From: Methylobacterium sp. B4
GTDB lineage: Bacteria; Pseudomonadota; Alphaproteobacteria; Rhizobiales; Beijerinckiaceae
Assembly (NCBI RefSeq): GCF_003201865.1
Contig: NZ_QJJJ01000013.1
Location: forward strand, 1-64,000
DNA: 64,000 nucleotides
Reading direction: 5' to 3'
The position numbers and the translations under genes were made by a program. Under the pieces are notes generated by a model. The model was not told the DNA's origin and searched no databases. It worked only from the letters and a program-made list of their open reading frames with translations. Position 1 is the stretch's first letter. Each line of letters starts with the position of its first letter. Of the stretch, positions 1 to 7,744 are shown in pieces.

Positions 1-3
1 CAT
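1..3 (-). CDS. Probable start codon of a gene running off the left edge
   Basis: The first three bases read as ATG on the minus strand. They are preceded, at six bases' distance, by GAGGAG, a strong Shine-Dalgarno match at about positions 10-15. The gene itself lies outside the window, so nothing can be said about its product. The sequence from here to the IS630 fragment at 203 would be its promoter region. Confidence 0.4.
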
Positions 4-202
4 TCGGCTCTCCTCTTCGGAAGGCCGCACATTGAATCACATCCCCGCCCGCACCAAAACCCCAGACGATTCAACCCGCTCGGATCGCGCTCTAGCTCAC
101 GAGTCGCAAGGCAGGGCGCGCTCGACTAGGGCGCGCCCTCACAGGTCAGCCTCTCGCCGAGAGGGGCGAGACAAGGTTCTTCAACCCTCGAAAATTCCAG
201 AC

Positions 203-378
203 TGACCCACTACCCCGCGCCATTCGTGCTGGACGTCGCCACCTACCGCAACGCTTTCCAGACTTATGTCGAGCGCGTGCTCGTGCCCGAACTCACCCCC
301 GGCGACAGTCAGGCTCTTGCGGGATGCCGGCAGGGCAATCCCTCCCGATATTTCAGGCGAGCCTCGCCACACATTTAG
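203..378 (+). pseudogene. IS630-family transposase fragment
   Basis: The plus-strand frame around 217-305 reads APFVLDVATYRNAF, then a segment with YVERVLVP and LTPGD. This resembles the start of the DDE domain of IS630-type transposases, which usually read like APxVLDGPxxxxxFxxYVExVLxPxLxPGD before the second catalytic Asp. The match stops after the PGD residues. The following codons up to the stop at 376-378 do not look like transposase, and there is no upstream half. It is therefore a decayed internal fragment of an insertion sequence. It flanks an unknown gene and marks the accessory nature of this end of the window. The family is assigned by motif recognition only. Confidence 0.55.
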
Positions 379-381
379 GTA

Positions 382-1512
382 TCAGGCAGGAGGTTGCATT
401 CGGCGTGCCTCAAACGAACGGCCGCTCACTTGGTCACTGTTCTGATGCTTGAGCCAGAATTCGAAGAGGTCGAGACCTCTATCGAGTCGTTCGAGATGGG
501 CGACCTGAGCGGTGCCGTCTTCGCGCATCGGCGCCTCAAGCCCTGTGGTTGTCGAGGCGTTTCCCTCCACGACGTAGTCGAAACGCTTCAACGTCGTCTG
601 GACCGGCGAGATGCTCTGATCGACGAACGGCAGGGTTGCGCCTGGGTTCATCGCCACGCGGACAATTTCGGATCCGACGACCTCGTAATAGGCCGGGTTC
701 GGCGGCACGTAGGAATGGAACAGGAGGTGGGCAGGAGCAATGATCCCGCAGGGCACATGGAACGCCAAAGTAGCCGTGCGGTCGGCTGTGAAGCTGCGGT
801 ACACCGGCAGGTCCAGAGCCTCCTCCTGCGGCCGATCCGAGGTGGTCTGGAACGAGATGACGCCGCCCGAGCTCATCGCGATCCTGCGAAGGTCGGCTTC
901 GTCAACGATGGTCGGCAGCGTCGTAAAATAGACGTGCGCGACGTTGTCGAGCTTGGCCGTGCCAGCAAGGTTGTACGGCCCGGACCAGAGCTCGCGGCTG
1001 GCCAGGATCTTATCCACCGTCGGTGCGACGGTGTGGTGAAATACCTCCAGGGCGAAATCGTCGTTCGGGAGACGAGCACAATTACCCGAGACCAGCGGCG
1101 CGAGACGCGTGCCAGCAGGGCCGACGTAGGTGCAGCGATACAATTGCGCCCCGTCCTCGTAGGATAGCACGTGCCCATCCGACCGGATGGTGACCTGTAA
1201 CCGCGTGGCGGTCTGGCCTCGCGGCGCCGCGACGTCGAGGCTCAGCCTCGCCTCGTGGACCCCTTTCCCTGTGATGGATCGGGGCGGAATGTTGAAGGCC
1301 AACTGCGGCGGCCCGAAGAAGCTCGGGACGAAAAAACGAGTGCCTCCGAAGCCGATCAGGACATCGGGTAGGAGATAGGATCGCCCCGGTGCGTGGCAAA
1401 GCCGGAGCTTGATCCAGCCATCATGCCGCGTTCCTCGCAGGCCGTTCGCTGCCGGGGAGTGCCGTGCGGGTGGGCCCGCGAGATTTCCCCAAAGCGGACG
1501 GTTCGTGCTCAT
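382..1512 (-). CDS. Unknown protein, 376 aa, with a weak ADP-ribosyltransferase-like H-Y-E pattern
   Basis: I do not recognise this gene with certainty. The product is soluble, with no signal peptide or membrane segment. The N-terminal part (about residues 35-150) is rich in beta-strand-forming residues. From about residue 155 the order is FHHT (158-161), LWSGPYN (175-181), YFTTLP (195-200), an IAMSSGG segment (211-217) and YYEVVG (275-280). A His-Thr strand, then a Tyr-Phe-Thr strand, then a late Glu is the order seen in H-Y-E ADP-ribosyltransferases, including DarT-like toxins. That reading is inference, not an identification. The start at 1512 follows an AT-rich stretch near 1555-1580. The gene stands alone between an IS630 fragment and the divergent gene at 1649. 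No antitoxin-like partner is adjacent. Confidence 0.6.
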   Translation of the reverse strand: MSTNRPLWGNLAGPPARHSPAANGLRGTRHDGWIKLRLCHAPGRSYLLPDVLIGFGGTRFFVPSFFGPPQLAFNIPPRSITGKGVHEARLSLDVAAPRGQTATRLQVTIRSDGHVLSYEDGAQLYRCTYVGPAGTRLAPLVSGNCARLPNDDFALEVFHHTVAPTVDKILASRELWSGPYNLAGTAKLDNVAHVYFTTLPTIVDEADLRRIAMSSGGVISFQTTSDRPQEEALDLPVYRSFTADRTATLAFHVPCGIIAPAHLLFHSYVPPNPAYYEVVGSEIVRVAMNPGATLPFVDQSISPVQTTLKRFDYVVEGNASTTTGLEAPMREDGTAQVAHLERLDRGLDLFEFWLKHQNSDQVSGRSFEARRMQPPA

Positions 1513-1648
1513 CGATGCTCACCCTTGTCGTACGTGCCCCTCTCAACAAGGCCACGCTAATTATATATTTTCGCCATGTAACATGAAAACCACTGGACTC
1601 GTGAGGCCCTAGTAATCCGTAATACGAATAGGATGACGGAGAAGCTCT

Positions 1649-2233
1649 ATGGCACGCCGAACACGCCTGAAAGCAGCAGAAGCCACCTCTCCCGCACCAC
1701 CGTCGGCTGATCCGGAAGAGGGATCGCATACCGATGCAATTTCAACTCCGAAAATTCCAGAAGAATTACTCAAATCTTTGGAGGAGAATACATCGGCCAT
1801 CAAGGCTCTCACGATTGCAATTGACCAATTGACTGCTCAGAGGACTGTCGATAACCTTTTAAAGGCCCCCAGCGAGCTCAAAGTTTTGTTGAATAACGAA
1901 CATGCGCGTGAAGGATCAGACAAGCCTCGGCCGCAAGATGCGTTTTTCACGGCGGCTGCTTTCGACCAGGGCTCCAGCCAGCGTTTCAACATCCTTGCTG
2001 CTCTAAAAGCTCCAAACTGCTTTAACGACTCCACAATGGATGGAAGCACGAGCTTGCTGAAGTATGCCGGAGGAAACCCTGCGGCCATTACTTCAGTAGT
2101 TATGTTGAAAGTTAATAGCAGTCAAAATTTTCAGCGCGCGGGAGTTCAAATAAGATCAAACGATTGCACTTACCTGTTTTACGTACAGAACCTTATAGAC
2201 AAAATTGCGTGCATCATGGCAGGAATGTGCTGA
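1649..2233 (+). CDS. Unknown 194-aa protein, AT-rich island gene
   Basis: This is an open frame with a start preceded by GGAGAAG. Residues 1-30 are basic then Pro/Ala-rich, residues 35-75 look helical and possibly coiled (EELLKSLEENTSAIKAL), and the remainder has no recognisable domain. Its stop lies 14 bases before the ATG of the secreted protein at 2248, so the two are probably co-transcribed. Base composition is clearly lower in GC than the surrounding genome, suggesting recent acquisition of the pair. No homology is recognised. The product could be a cytoplasmic partner of the exported protein, but nothing in the sequence proves that. Confidence 0.6.
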   Translation: MARRTRLKAAEATSPAPPSADPEEGSHTDAISTPKIPEELLKSLEENTSAIKALTIAIDQLTAQRTVDNLLKAPSELKVLLNNEHAREGSDKPRPQDAFFTAAAFDQGSSQRFNILAALKAPNCFNDSTMDGSTSLLKYAGGNPAAITSVVMLKVNSSQNFQRAGVQIRSNDCTYLFYVQNLIDKIACIMAGMC

Positions 2234-2247
2234 GGGGCGCACTGACG

Positions 2248-3399
2248 ATGATCACTCGGTATATCCTAGTCGCCCTGTTGATTTTACTGCCGGCGCAGGC
2301 GATGGCAAAAAAATCCATCGTCGAAATGACAGACGCTGAGTTAAAGTATTTAATGAAGGTCAGATCGACAGAGCTTGAGAGTCTGCGAAAAGAGCAGGCG
2401 CGCAGAGGAGGTGCAGTTCGCAGGAAAACAGCTTCAACAAGTGAAGCGCCCAACGAAAGATCTCAAGACGCTAAAATCGCCACCGACCCTTACGGAAATC
2501 CAGAGCGCGGCTTAAACTCATCTTTAGCTCAGTCCAATGCGAGCAAGATACAAGATTTATACATAAGAAGCGATCCTCTTGACGCTTTTAGATATCTTTT
2601 CCCCTTATCACCGCTAGATGGTAAAGGTGCTTCTATCTCATTTACAAGCAACGAATTAACTCGCACTCAGACGCTTGCTACAAACGCGTTCATTTCGTAC
2701 GTCGTTGCGAGAGAATACATTGGAAAAGATTTCGGATATGCCCTTGCACCTTTCGCGTACTTTAATGGCACACTCACCAATCCCGAGCGGCCTTCCTCGG
2801 AGCGAAACGCCGCCCAAATTGGAGCGGACATTCAAATCAAATTTGGCGACATTCTGCCGGATTTTGTGCAGACCTTAGGCCTTCGTCCATACTATCAAAC
2901 GGACTTCCGCGGACAAGCGTCAATATACGGCTTTTCTACAACCTATGAGCCTACAAAAGCTAGTATAAATCTTGGCGCGAGGGCTATAACTCCCGGGGAG
3001 GAAAATATTATAACTGGATATTTCCGGATCATTCCAGAATTTAATTACTTTACGGTTGATGACCCAGGACGGACTGCTTTCATTCCGAACCGAAATCACT
3101 CCTATTTGGGGGGAACTCTGCAGATCAGGACAATTCTGTTTGAAAATATGGGGCCATCTTGGCTGGCAAGCAGATTTTATCTCAATGGGTCCGTGACATA
3201 CTTCTGGGACGCATTGAATCATTGGCGCCATTTCCACGACTCAGAAGTTGAAGGCGGCTACATCATCGCGAAAGATAAACCAATCGAAGGCCTTGGCCGC
3301 CTAACGACCTCAGTATCTTTAATATACAACAATGGTGTTAGCAGATTAACTAATGAGCGCCGCGATCAATACAAAGCGCAATTAAACATACTATACTAG
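2248..3399 (+). CDS. Secreted, probably outer-membrane beta-barrel protein of unknown role
   Basis: The chosen ATG begins a clear Sec signal peptide: MITRY, a hydrophobic core, then AQAMA with predicted cleavage near residue 21. A basic helical stretch (residues 35-65) follows. From about residue 130 to the end the protein has repeated short amphipathic strands rich in aromatic residues (for example YALAPFAYFNGTL and NYFTVDD). It ends with a Tyr after an alternating pattern (KAQLNILY), as outer-membrane barrel proteins often do. An in-frame start upstream at 2164 is possible but would bury the signal peptide. Codon use and composition are AT-rich, like the 194-aa gene just upstream and unlike the host. 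No specific family is recognised. Confidence 0.65.
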   Translation: MITRYILVALLILLPAQAMAKKSIVEMTDAELKYLMKVRSTELESLRKEQARRGGAVRRKTASTSEAPNERSQDAKIATDPYGNPERGLNSSLAQSNASKIQDLYIRSDPLDAFRYLFPLSPLDGKGASISFTSNELTRTQTLATNAFISYVVAREYIGKDFGYALAPFAYFNGTLTNPERPSSERNAAQIGADIQIKFGDILPDFVQTLGLRPYYQTDFRGQASIYGFSTTYEPTKASINLGARAITPGEENIITGYFRIIPEFNYFTVDDPGRTAFIPNRNHSYLGGTLQIRTILFENMGPSWLASRFYLNGSVTYFWDALNHWRHFHDSEVEGGYIIAKDKPIEGLGRLTTSVSLIYNNGVSRLTNERRDQYKAQLNILY

Positions 3400-3544
3400 C
3401 AATCCTGTTTTATATTTTTGCAAGCACACGTGGGGCACAGTCAGCATTAGGCTATCAAACGAGCAGTGCCGCCTCTTTAGATGAGGCGGCACCAGTCATA
3501 AACGGTAACCCTGTTCAGGAGGCGCGCGGCCCCTTGCTGAGACC
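3400..3544. other. Intergenic junction upstream of the truncated recombinase
   Basis: Composition changes from AT-rich to GC-rich across this stretch. It contains an imperfect hairpin, GCCGCCTCTT...GATGAGGCGGC at about 3469-3491, which could terminate the upstream operon although it lacks a T tract. The recombinase frame is open from only about 3509, so this is the probable breakpoint that removed its N-terminus. Confidence 0.4.
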
Positions 3545-4078
3545 GTGGCCGACGAAGGCATCTCGGGCATCACGACTCGCCTGGCGGATCGCCCGCAGGG
3601 CCGCCGTCTGTTCGACATGCTGCGGGAGGGCGACACGCTCATCGTTCGCTGGATCGACCGGCTTGGTCGTGATTATGGGGACGTGTGCGACACCATCCGC
3701 AAGTTCATGGAAAAGGGCGTCATCGTCCGGAGCGTCATTAACGGCCTCACCTTCGACGGCGCCACGACCGACCCGATGCAGCGGGCGGTGCGGGACGCTC
3801 TGATCGCGTTCATGGCCGCGACCGCACAGGCCCAGGCCGAAGCGACCAAGGAAGCGCAGCGCGCCGGCATCGCCCATGCAAAGGGCCGGGCTGACGCCTA
3901 CAGGGGCAGGAAGCCGAGCTACACGCGCGCCCAGCTCGACGCCGTGGTGGCGATGCTGGATCAAGGCGAATCCGTCTCTGCCATTGCCCAGGTGACGAGC
4001 CTGTCCCGGCAGACGATCTACCGCATCAAGGACGACCGAGCCGAAGCCGAGGCCGCGCTCGCACGGTGGGCGGCATGA
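3545..4078 (+). pseudogene. Serine recombinase (resolvase/invertase family), N-terminally truncated
   Basis: From its first codons the product matches the middle and end of small serine recombinases: DEGISG, then RLADRPQGR, LIVRWIDRLGR (the conserved arginine-rich catalytic segment), and a long helix. A C-terminal helix-turn-helix (residues about 130-165, SVSAIAQVTSLSRQTIYRIK) completes it. The family normally starts about 40 residues earlier with a YxRVST segment carrying the nucleophilic Ser. That part is absent, and the frame is closed by a stop at 3506. The protein therefore cannot perform strand cleavage, though it could still bind DNA. The GTG at 3545 is the first plausible start. Its stop overlaps the next ATG (ATGA at 4075-4078), suggesting translational coupling with the downstream gene. 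Confidence 0.75.
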
Positions 4079-4683
4079 CCGTGGCCGCTGCATCCCCGAC
4101 CAAGCGCCCTTACGCCCGCCTCGGCCCCGCCCAGTGGGCAGAGGTGGAGGAGTTGTGGGCGAGCGGCGCAGCTACGCTCGCCGAACTCTCGAGCCGCTAC
4201 AGCGTGTCGGCACGAGCGATGCAGTTGCGGTTCGCCAAGCGCGGGATCGTGAAAGGCTCCACTGCGGCAGCTCTCGGCGCCCAGATCCGCTCTCAGGTGC
4301 GGGTCTCGGTGCTCGCCGACACCGACGATCTGGCGCAGCGTGCCGTGGCAATCCGCGAGAACGCCTTTCAGGGCGCGGTGCGCATCGAGCAGCTTCTGCT
4401 CTCGGCCCTTGATGAAGCCGCTGCCGATCCCAGCAAGCTCTTTGCACTCGCCGCCACAGCAAAGGCGACGGCTCTCGCAGCCCAGACCCTTGAACGGCTA
4501 CACTCCCTCAAGCGCTCGGCTCTCGGTCTCACTGACGAAAGCACGCTCGATGACGATCTTCCCGTCCTTCAAGTTGTCAACCTGACCAGCAAGGAGATCG
4601 AAGCGATGCGCGAGGACCCAGACGATGCAGAGGACTTACCCGAGGAAGAGAACAAGGTGGTGGACATCACCTTCCAGTCCTGA
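4075..4683 (+). CDS. Small helix-turn-helix protein of mobile-element type, unknown role
   Basis: The ATG overlaps the recombinase stop. Residues 15-60 (RLGPAQWAEVEELWASG, then LAELSSRYSVSARAMQLRF) form a Trp-containing helix-turn-helix of the kind found in transposase-like and phage small-terminase-like proteins. The middle (about 85-150) is helical and Ala-rich, and the tail (170-200) is very acidic (DPDDAEDLPEEE). I cannot name it. A terminase-small-subunit-like or recombination-accessory DNA-binding protein is possible. It reads in the same direction as the recombinase remnant and the unknown genes that follow. Confidence 0.55.
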   Translation: MTVAAASPTKRPYARLGPAQWAEVEELWASGAATLAELSSRYSVSARAMQLRFAKRGIVKGSTAAALGAQIRSQVRVSVLADTDDLAQRAVAIRENAFQGAVRIEQLLLSALDEAAADPSKLFALAATAKATALAAQTLERLHSLKRSALGLTDESTLDDDLPVLQVVNLTSKEIEAMREDPDDAEDLPEEENKVVDITFQS

Positions 4684-4892
4684 CTTCGTACCGGCTTCAT
4701 CTAGTCGAGCCATATCGCGCATTTCGAAAAGGGCGAAGTCCCAGGGAAAAGCGCCTACCTCGAAGGGGCCGCATTCTGTGCCGGCAGTGAAAAATCGAAG
4801 GCGAAATCAGCAAAGAGGCGCCTCAGCCTCTTGCATGGCGAGGCTTGGCTCCCCACACTAACTAAATTGGATTAACTCCTGCGGGGAGAGTC

Positions 4893-5423
4893 ATGCAGTT
4901 CCATACCACCCTGACGCTGCCGGCGATCCGCGCCGCGCAGCTTCGCCAAGTAGCCTCTAAACGAGGTGCAACATCGCTCGAACTCGTTGATGCGTTCATC
5001 CGCGCATCTTGGGATGACGTCATCGGCGACAGGTCGCTCCCTGGCTTCGACCTGACGGCCGGTCTCGATGACGAGACCGGAACGCCGACCGTCTACTTCA
5101 ATAACACAGGCACCCAGCCGGTGTTTCTAACCGTCGAGCAGGCCCACGCAGTCGCCGATGGTATCAACGAACTCGTTCACGGCCGAGCGACCCGTTTCGA
5201 GGTCGATGCCGCCTATGAGAGCTACCGGGCTCGCTTCGTTGGGACGAAGAAGGGCCGCGGCTTCATCCTTCAGGTCGAGGACGACGTGGCGGATGCTTCG
5301 CGTGAGCCGATCATGGTCCACGGCCTCACGACCAGCATCGCCGAAGACCTTGCCGAGAGCTTCCGGCACTATGCCACCGCCGCCGAAGCCCTCGCGGCCG
5401 AGCCGCTGACCCGCGGGCAATGA
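4893..5423 (+). CDS. Unknown 176-aa island protein
   Basis: A good ribosome binding site (GGGGAGAG) stands about six bases before the ATG. The product is soluble and slightly acidic, with no recognised domain. It has a helical N-terminal third (residues 8-45) and a central segment resembling a small alpha/beta fold (TPTVYFNN, then PVFLTVEQAHAVADGINELV). Its stop overlaps the start of a 35-codon frame, indicating a coupled pair. The 209 bp upstream (4684-4892) show no gene. Confidence 0.5.
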   Translation: MQFHTTLTLPAIRAAQLRQVASKRGATSLELVDAFIRASWDDVIGDRSLPGFDLTAGLDDETGTPTVYFNNTGTQPVFLTVEQAHAVADGINELVHGRATRFEVDAAYESYRARFVGTKKGRGFILQVEDDVADASREPIMVHGLTTSIAEDLAESFRHYATAAEALAAEPLTRGQ

Positions 5424-5527
5424 TCGTGGGTGAGGATCTCCTGGCCGAGCACGGCTGCGCTCACGAGGCTGTCCTTGAGTGGATGGCGCGGACCTTCGAA
5501 GGGAGGCCCGAGGCCGTAGCCGCGTGA
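5420..5527 (+). CDS. Possible 35-aa peptide coupled to the upstream gene
   Basis: ATGATC at 5420 overlaps the preceding stop as ATGA. The frame runs 35 codons to TGA at 5525 (MIVGEDLLAEHGCAHEAVLE and onward). The composition is amphipathic-helical and acidic with no aberrant codons, so it may be a real small protein or the remains of a longer one. No family is recognised. Confidence 0.3.
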   Translation: MIVGEDLLAEHGCAHEAVLEWMARTFEGRPEAVAA

Positions 5528-5627
5528 GGCGCCTCATTTCAATGAATGCCGCTCCGGCGACAGTTACCCCACAGAGAAAGGGCCGCACGTCCTGGCAAAC
5601 GCACGGCCCAAAGATCAAGATGAACAG

Positions 5628-7061
5628 ATGAACATTAGTGTAGCAGGGGCGCGTATTCAAGATGCGCACCCCATAAATCACAGCCTCTACAACCATAATT
5701 CCTCACTTTGCGAGTACGTCGATGAGGCCGTTGAAGCCCCTCATACCGATCCAGCCGCTTCAGCCCCGTCAGCCGAAGAAGCCGCGCATACCGCTCCGGC
5801 CGATGCCGCGGAGAGCTTGAACCCCGGGGCCATCGGCGATTCGTCGCTGGGACCGGCCTCGCTGTGCAAAAAAGGCGGCGCCGGCCGGTCGCGCCGTGAC
5901 CCGCTCGCCAGCCTTGTTTTCGTAGGGGAAGCCCTGACCGAGATGGGCCTTATTCAGCCCCATCGAGACGCGCGCCGTTCAGTAAATACCTCTAAGGGCT
6001 ACACCCCACCTTCTCCCTCTCCCTCCAAGAAGCTCTCCTACCTGGAGATGAGGGTCCGCACCGCACCAACCATTCCCGGCACGACCACGAAGAAGCCGCA
6101 GCCCTGGCGTGATCTCGATGACCACGCTCAGGTGATCTTTGCCTTCCTCGGTCTCCAAGCCGCCGGCCCCGTCATCGGCTTCACTGCGAATCTATCCGAG
6201 GCCGTCGCCACTCAAGCCTACGCCCAGCCGAAGCCCGGCCCGTGGTTGCACAAGCGAGTGCGCGAGCAGATCGACAGGATGTTCGGTTCGGCCATCGACT
6301 TTGTGGCGACCTACGAGGAAGCCCGCGACCCGAGGACTGGCAAGCGCCGGCTCCACGTCCACGGCATCCTCGGCTTGGATCTCACCTCGCGCCGCCGCGC
6401 CGACAAGGCGCGGGCCGCGATGAAGGCGGCGTTCGGTACCTGGGAACGCCCCGGCAAAGGCCACCAGATCGAGTTCTCCCACGAGATCGACGTGGGCTGG
6501 TCCTCCTACATCGCGAAAGACGCCCGCTTAGCCTCCGCCTCGTCGCGTCGGTTCGCCGCCAGCGTCGGGGCCGGACACCTCGCGCCGCTGTTCGAGGGTC
6601 CGGTCGTGACCATGACGCACGGCACGACCCGTCTCGCCAAAGATGCAGCCGAGAGGGCCCGTCAGATCGTCACAGAAGCCCGCAAGCGGCCGTCAGCCCC
6701 TCTGCCGCAGCCGAGCAGCCCCGAAGCACTCCCGGCTGCTGGTGAGTCTCCTAGGCGACTCGCACACCGCGTCCCTCGCTGCCGCGCCCTACGCCGCCGG
6801 CCGACCTTGACGAATCGCCGTCTCCGGCCGCTGCACTCGTCGCCGACCACCGGCCGGTGTAGGCACCGGCCGCCGCTCTCGCTGCCCGTCGCACCGCGGC
6901 GCCCGGTTCTGCACGCACTGCTAGCCGGCAACAGGACACGTGGGCCTCCGGACAAATCCGCTTATCGATCAATATTGATCGATGGCATAAAGTTAGCAGT
7001 CATTTCGCAGATTGCACTTGCCCGTCAGCGGCAAATCGGCCATCTACTCATGAGGCGGTAA
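5628..7061 (+). CDS. Putative HUH-type replication-initiation or relaxase-like protein, probably frameshifted at its C-terminus
   Basis: Residues 125-345 look like a real domain. They contain RRLHVHGILGLD at about 239-250, where H-V-H flanked by hydrophobics fits the metal-binding HUH motif of rolling-circle Rep proteins. About 45 residues later WSSYIAKDARL provides a Tyr with a nearby Lys, as expected for the nicking Tyr motif. Residues 1-120 are low-complexity. After about residue 375 the frame becomes Arg/Pro-rich nonsense. Another frame at about 6786-6860 reads TPPADLDESPSPAAALVADH and ends at a stop near 6857, so a frameshift near 6760 is likely. The gene follows the small island genes on the same strand. 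The assignment rests on motifs only. Confidence 0.5.
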   Translation: MNISVAGARIQDAHPINHSLYNHNSSLCEYVDEAVEAPHTDPAASAPSAEEAAHTAPADAAESLNPGAIGDSSLGPASLCKKGGAGRSRRDPLASLVFVGEALTEMGLIQPHRDARRSVNTSKGYTPPSPSPSKKLSYLEMRVRTAPTIPGTTTKKPQPWRDLDDHAQVIFAFLGLQAAGPVIGFTANLSEAVATQAYAQPKPGPWLHKRVREQIDRMFGSAIDFVATYEEARDPRTGKRRLHVHGILGLDLTSRRRADKARAAMKAAFGTWERPGKGHQIEFSHEIDVGWSSYIAKDARLASASSRRFAASVGAGHLAPLFEGPVVTMTHGTTRLAKDAAERARQIVTEARKRPSAPLPQPSSPEALPAAGESPRRLAHRVPRCRALRRRPTLTNRRLRPLHSSPTTGRCRHRPPLSLPVAPRRPVLHALLAGNRTRGPPDKSAYRSILIDGIKLAVISQIALARQRQIGHLLMRR

Positions 7062-7095
7062 AACAACCGAGTGCCACCGTGCTATGAGAATAGGG

Positions 7096-7377
7096 ATGTT
7101 CGTGCGGACGATTACGATGGATCAGTGAGTAGAGGCCTATGAAGAACTCGAATGCCTACGCTTCAGCGCTCTAGACGATGTGACGATGGTGAAGGGCGAG
7201 CATCCGCATCTGGGCGTCGTCGTCGCCATGCAGATGATGGACGACGCCATCTTCATCACGACCACCGTGCCATTCACGGACCGAGCGAACCGGCATGCGG
7301 CCGAGCAGTACGACGCCATTAGGCTCGCGATCAATGAGCTGATGCCGCGCTGGCGCAGGTCGAAGCGAACCGCCTAA
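7096..7377 (+). pseudogene. Small unknown gene interrupted by an in-frame TGA at codon 11
   Basis: Starting at ATG 7096 (AGGG upstream), the frame reads MFVRTITMDQ, then TGA at 7126-7128. It continues without another stop as VEAYEELECLRFSALDD and a further 65 residues to 7375-7377. The post-stop segment looks coding, so the TGA probably replaced a TGG (Trp) codon. Translation could restart at GTG 7180 or ATG 7186, giving a 63- to 65-aa protein (MVKGEHPHLGVVVAMQMM and onward). The family is unknown. A sequencing error or a real nonsense mutation are both possible. Confidence 0.45.
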
Positions 7378-7482
7378 TCTTTTCTCAAATCTTTTCTCGC
7401 AAATCCCGCGGCTTCTGCTCAGCCTGCTTCTCGCTCGACCACATGGCCATTTCAGCCAAGCGGCGGCATAGGGGAAACCATC

Positions 7483-7719
7483 ATGACCAAGAAAGACGAC
7501 AGCGCCGAATTGACTCTCGATGGCGTGCCTCTCGGCTTTAGCGATGCTGATCTAGCCAGGGACATAAAGAAAATTGTCGAAGACATCGAAGTAGACCACC
7601 CAATGAAGGCGGTCATCGACAGCCCGCTAGACACAATGATTTCCGTTGAGGAAAGCAGTCTTCCGGATGTCGGCATTCCCGACATTGAGCTGATGTTGGC
7701 TAAGCCGGATCACCTATAA
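7483..7719 (+). CDS. Small acidic protein of unknown function, 78 aa
   Basis: The ATG has no strong ribosome binding site; GGGGAAACC lies upstream. The product is acidic (for example DADLARDIKKIVEDIEVDH), soluble, and lacks Cys. It shows no recognised motif. It lies between the interrupted small gene and the IS5 remnant. Confidence 0.45.
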   Translation: MTKKDDSAELTLDGVPLGFSDADLARDIKKIVEDIEVDHPMKAVIDSPLDTMISVEESSLPDVGIPDIELMLAKPDHL

Positions 7720-7744
7720 TCAAGAGGCAGAACGATCAGCCCCA

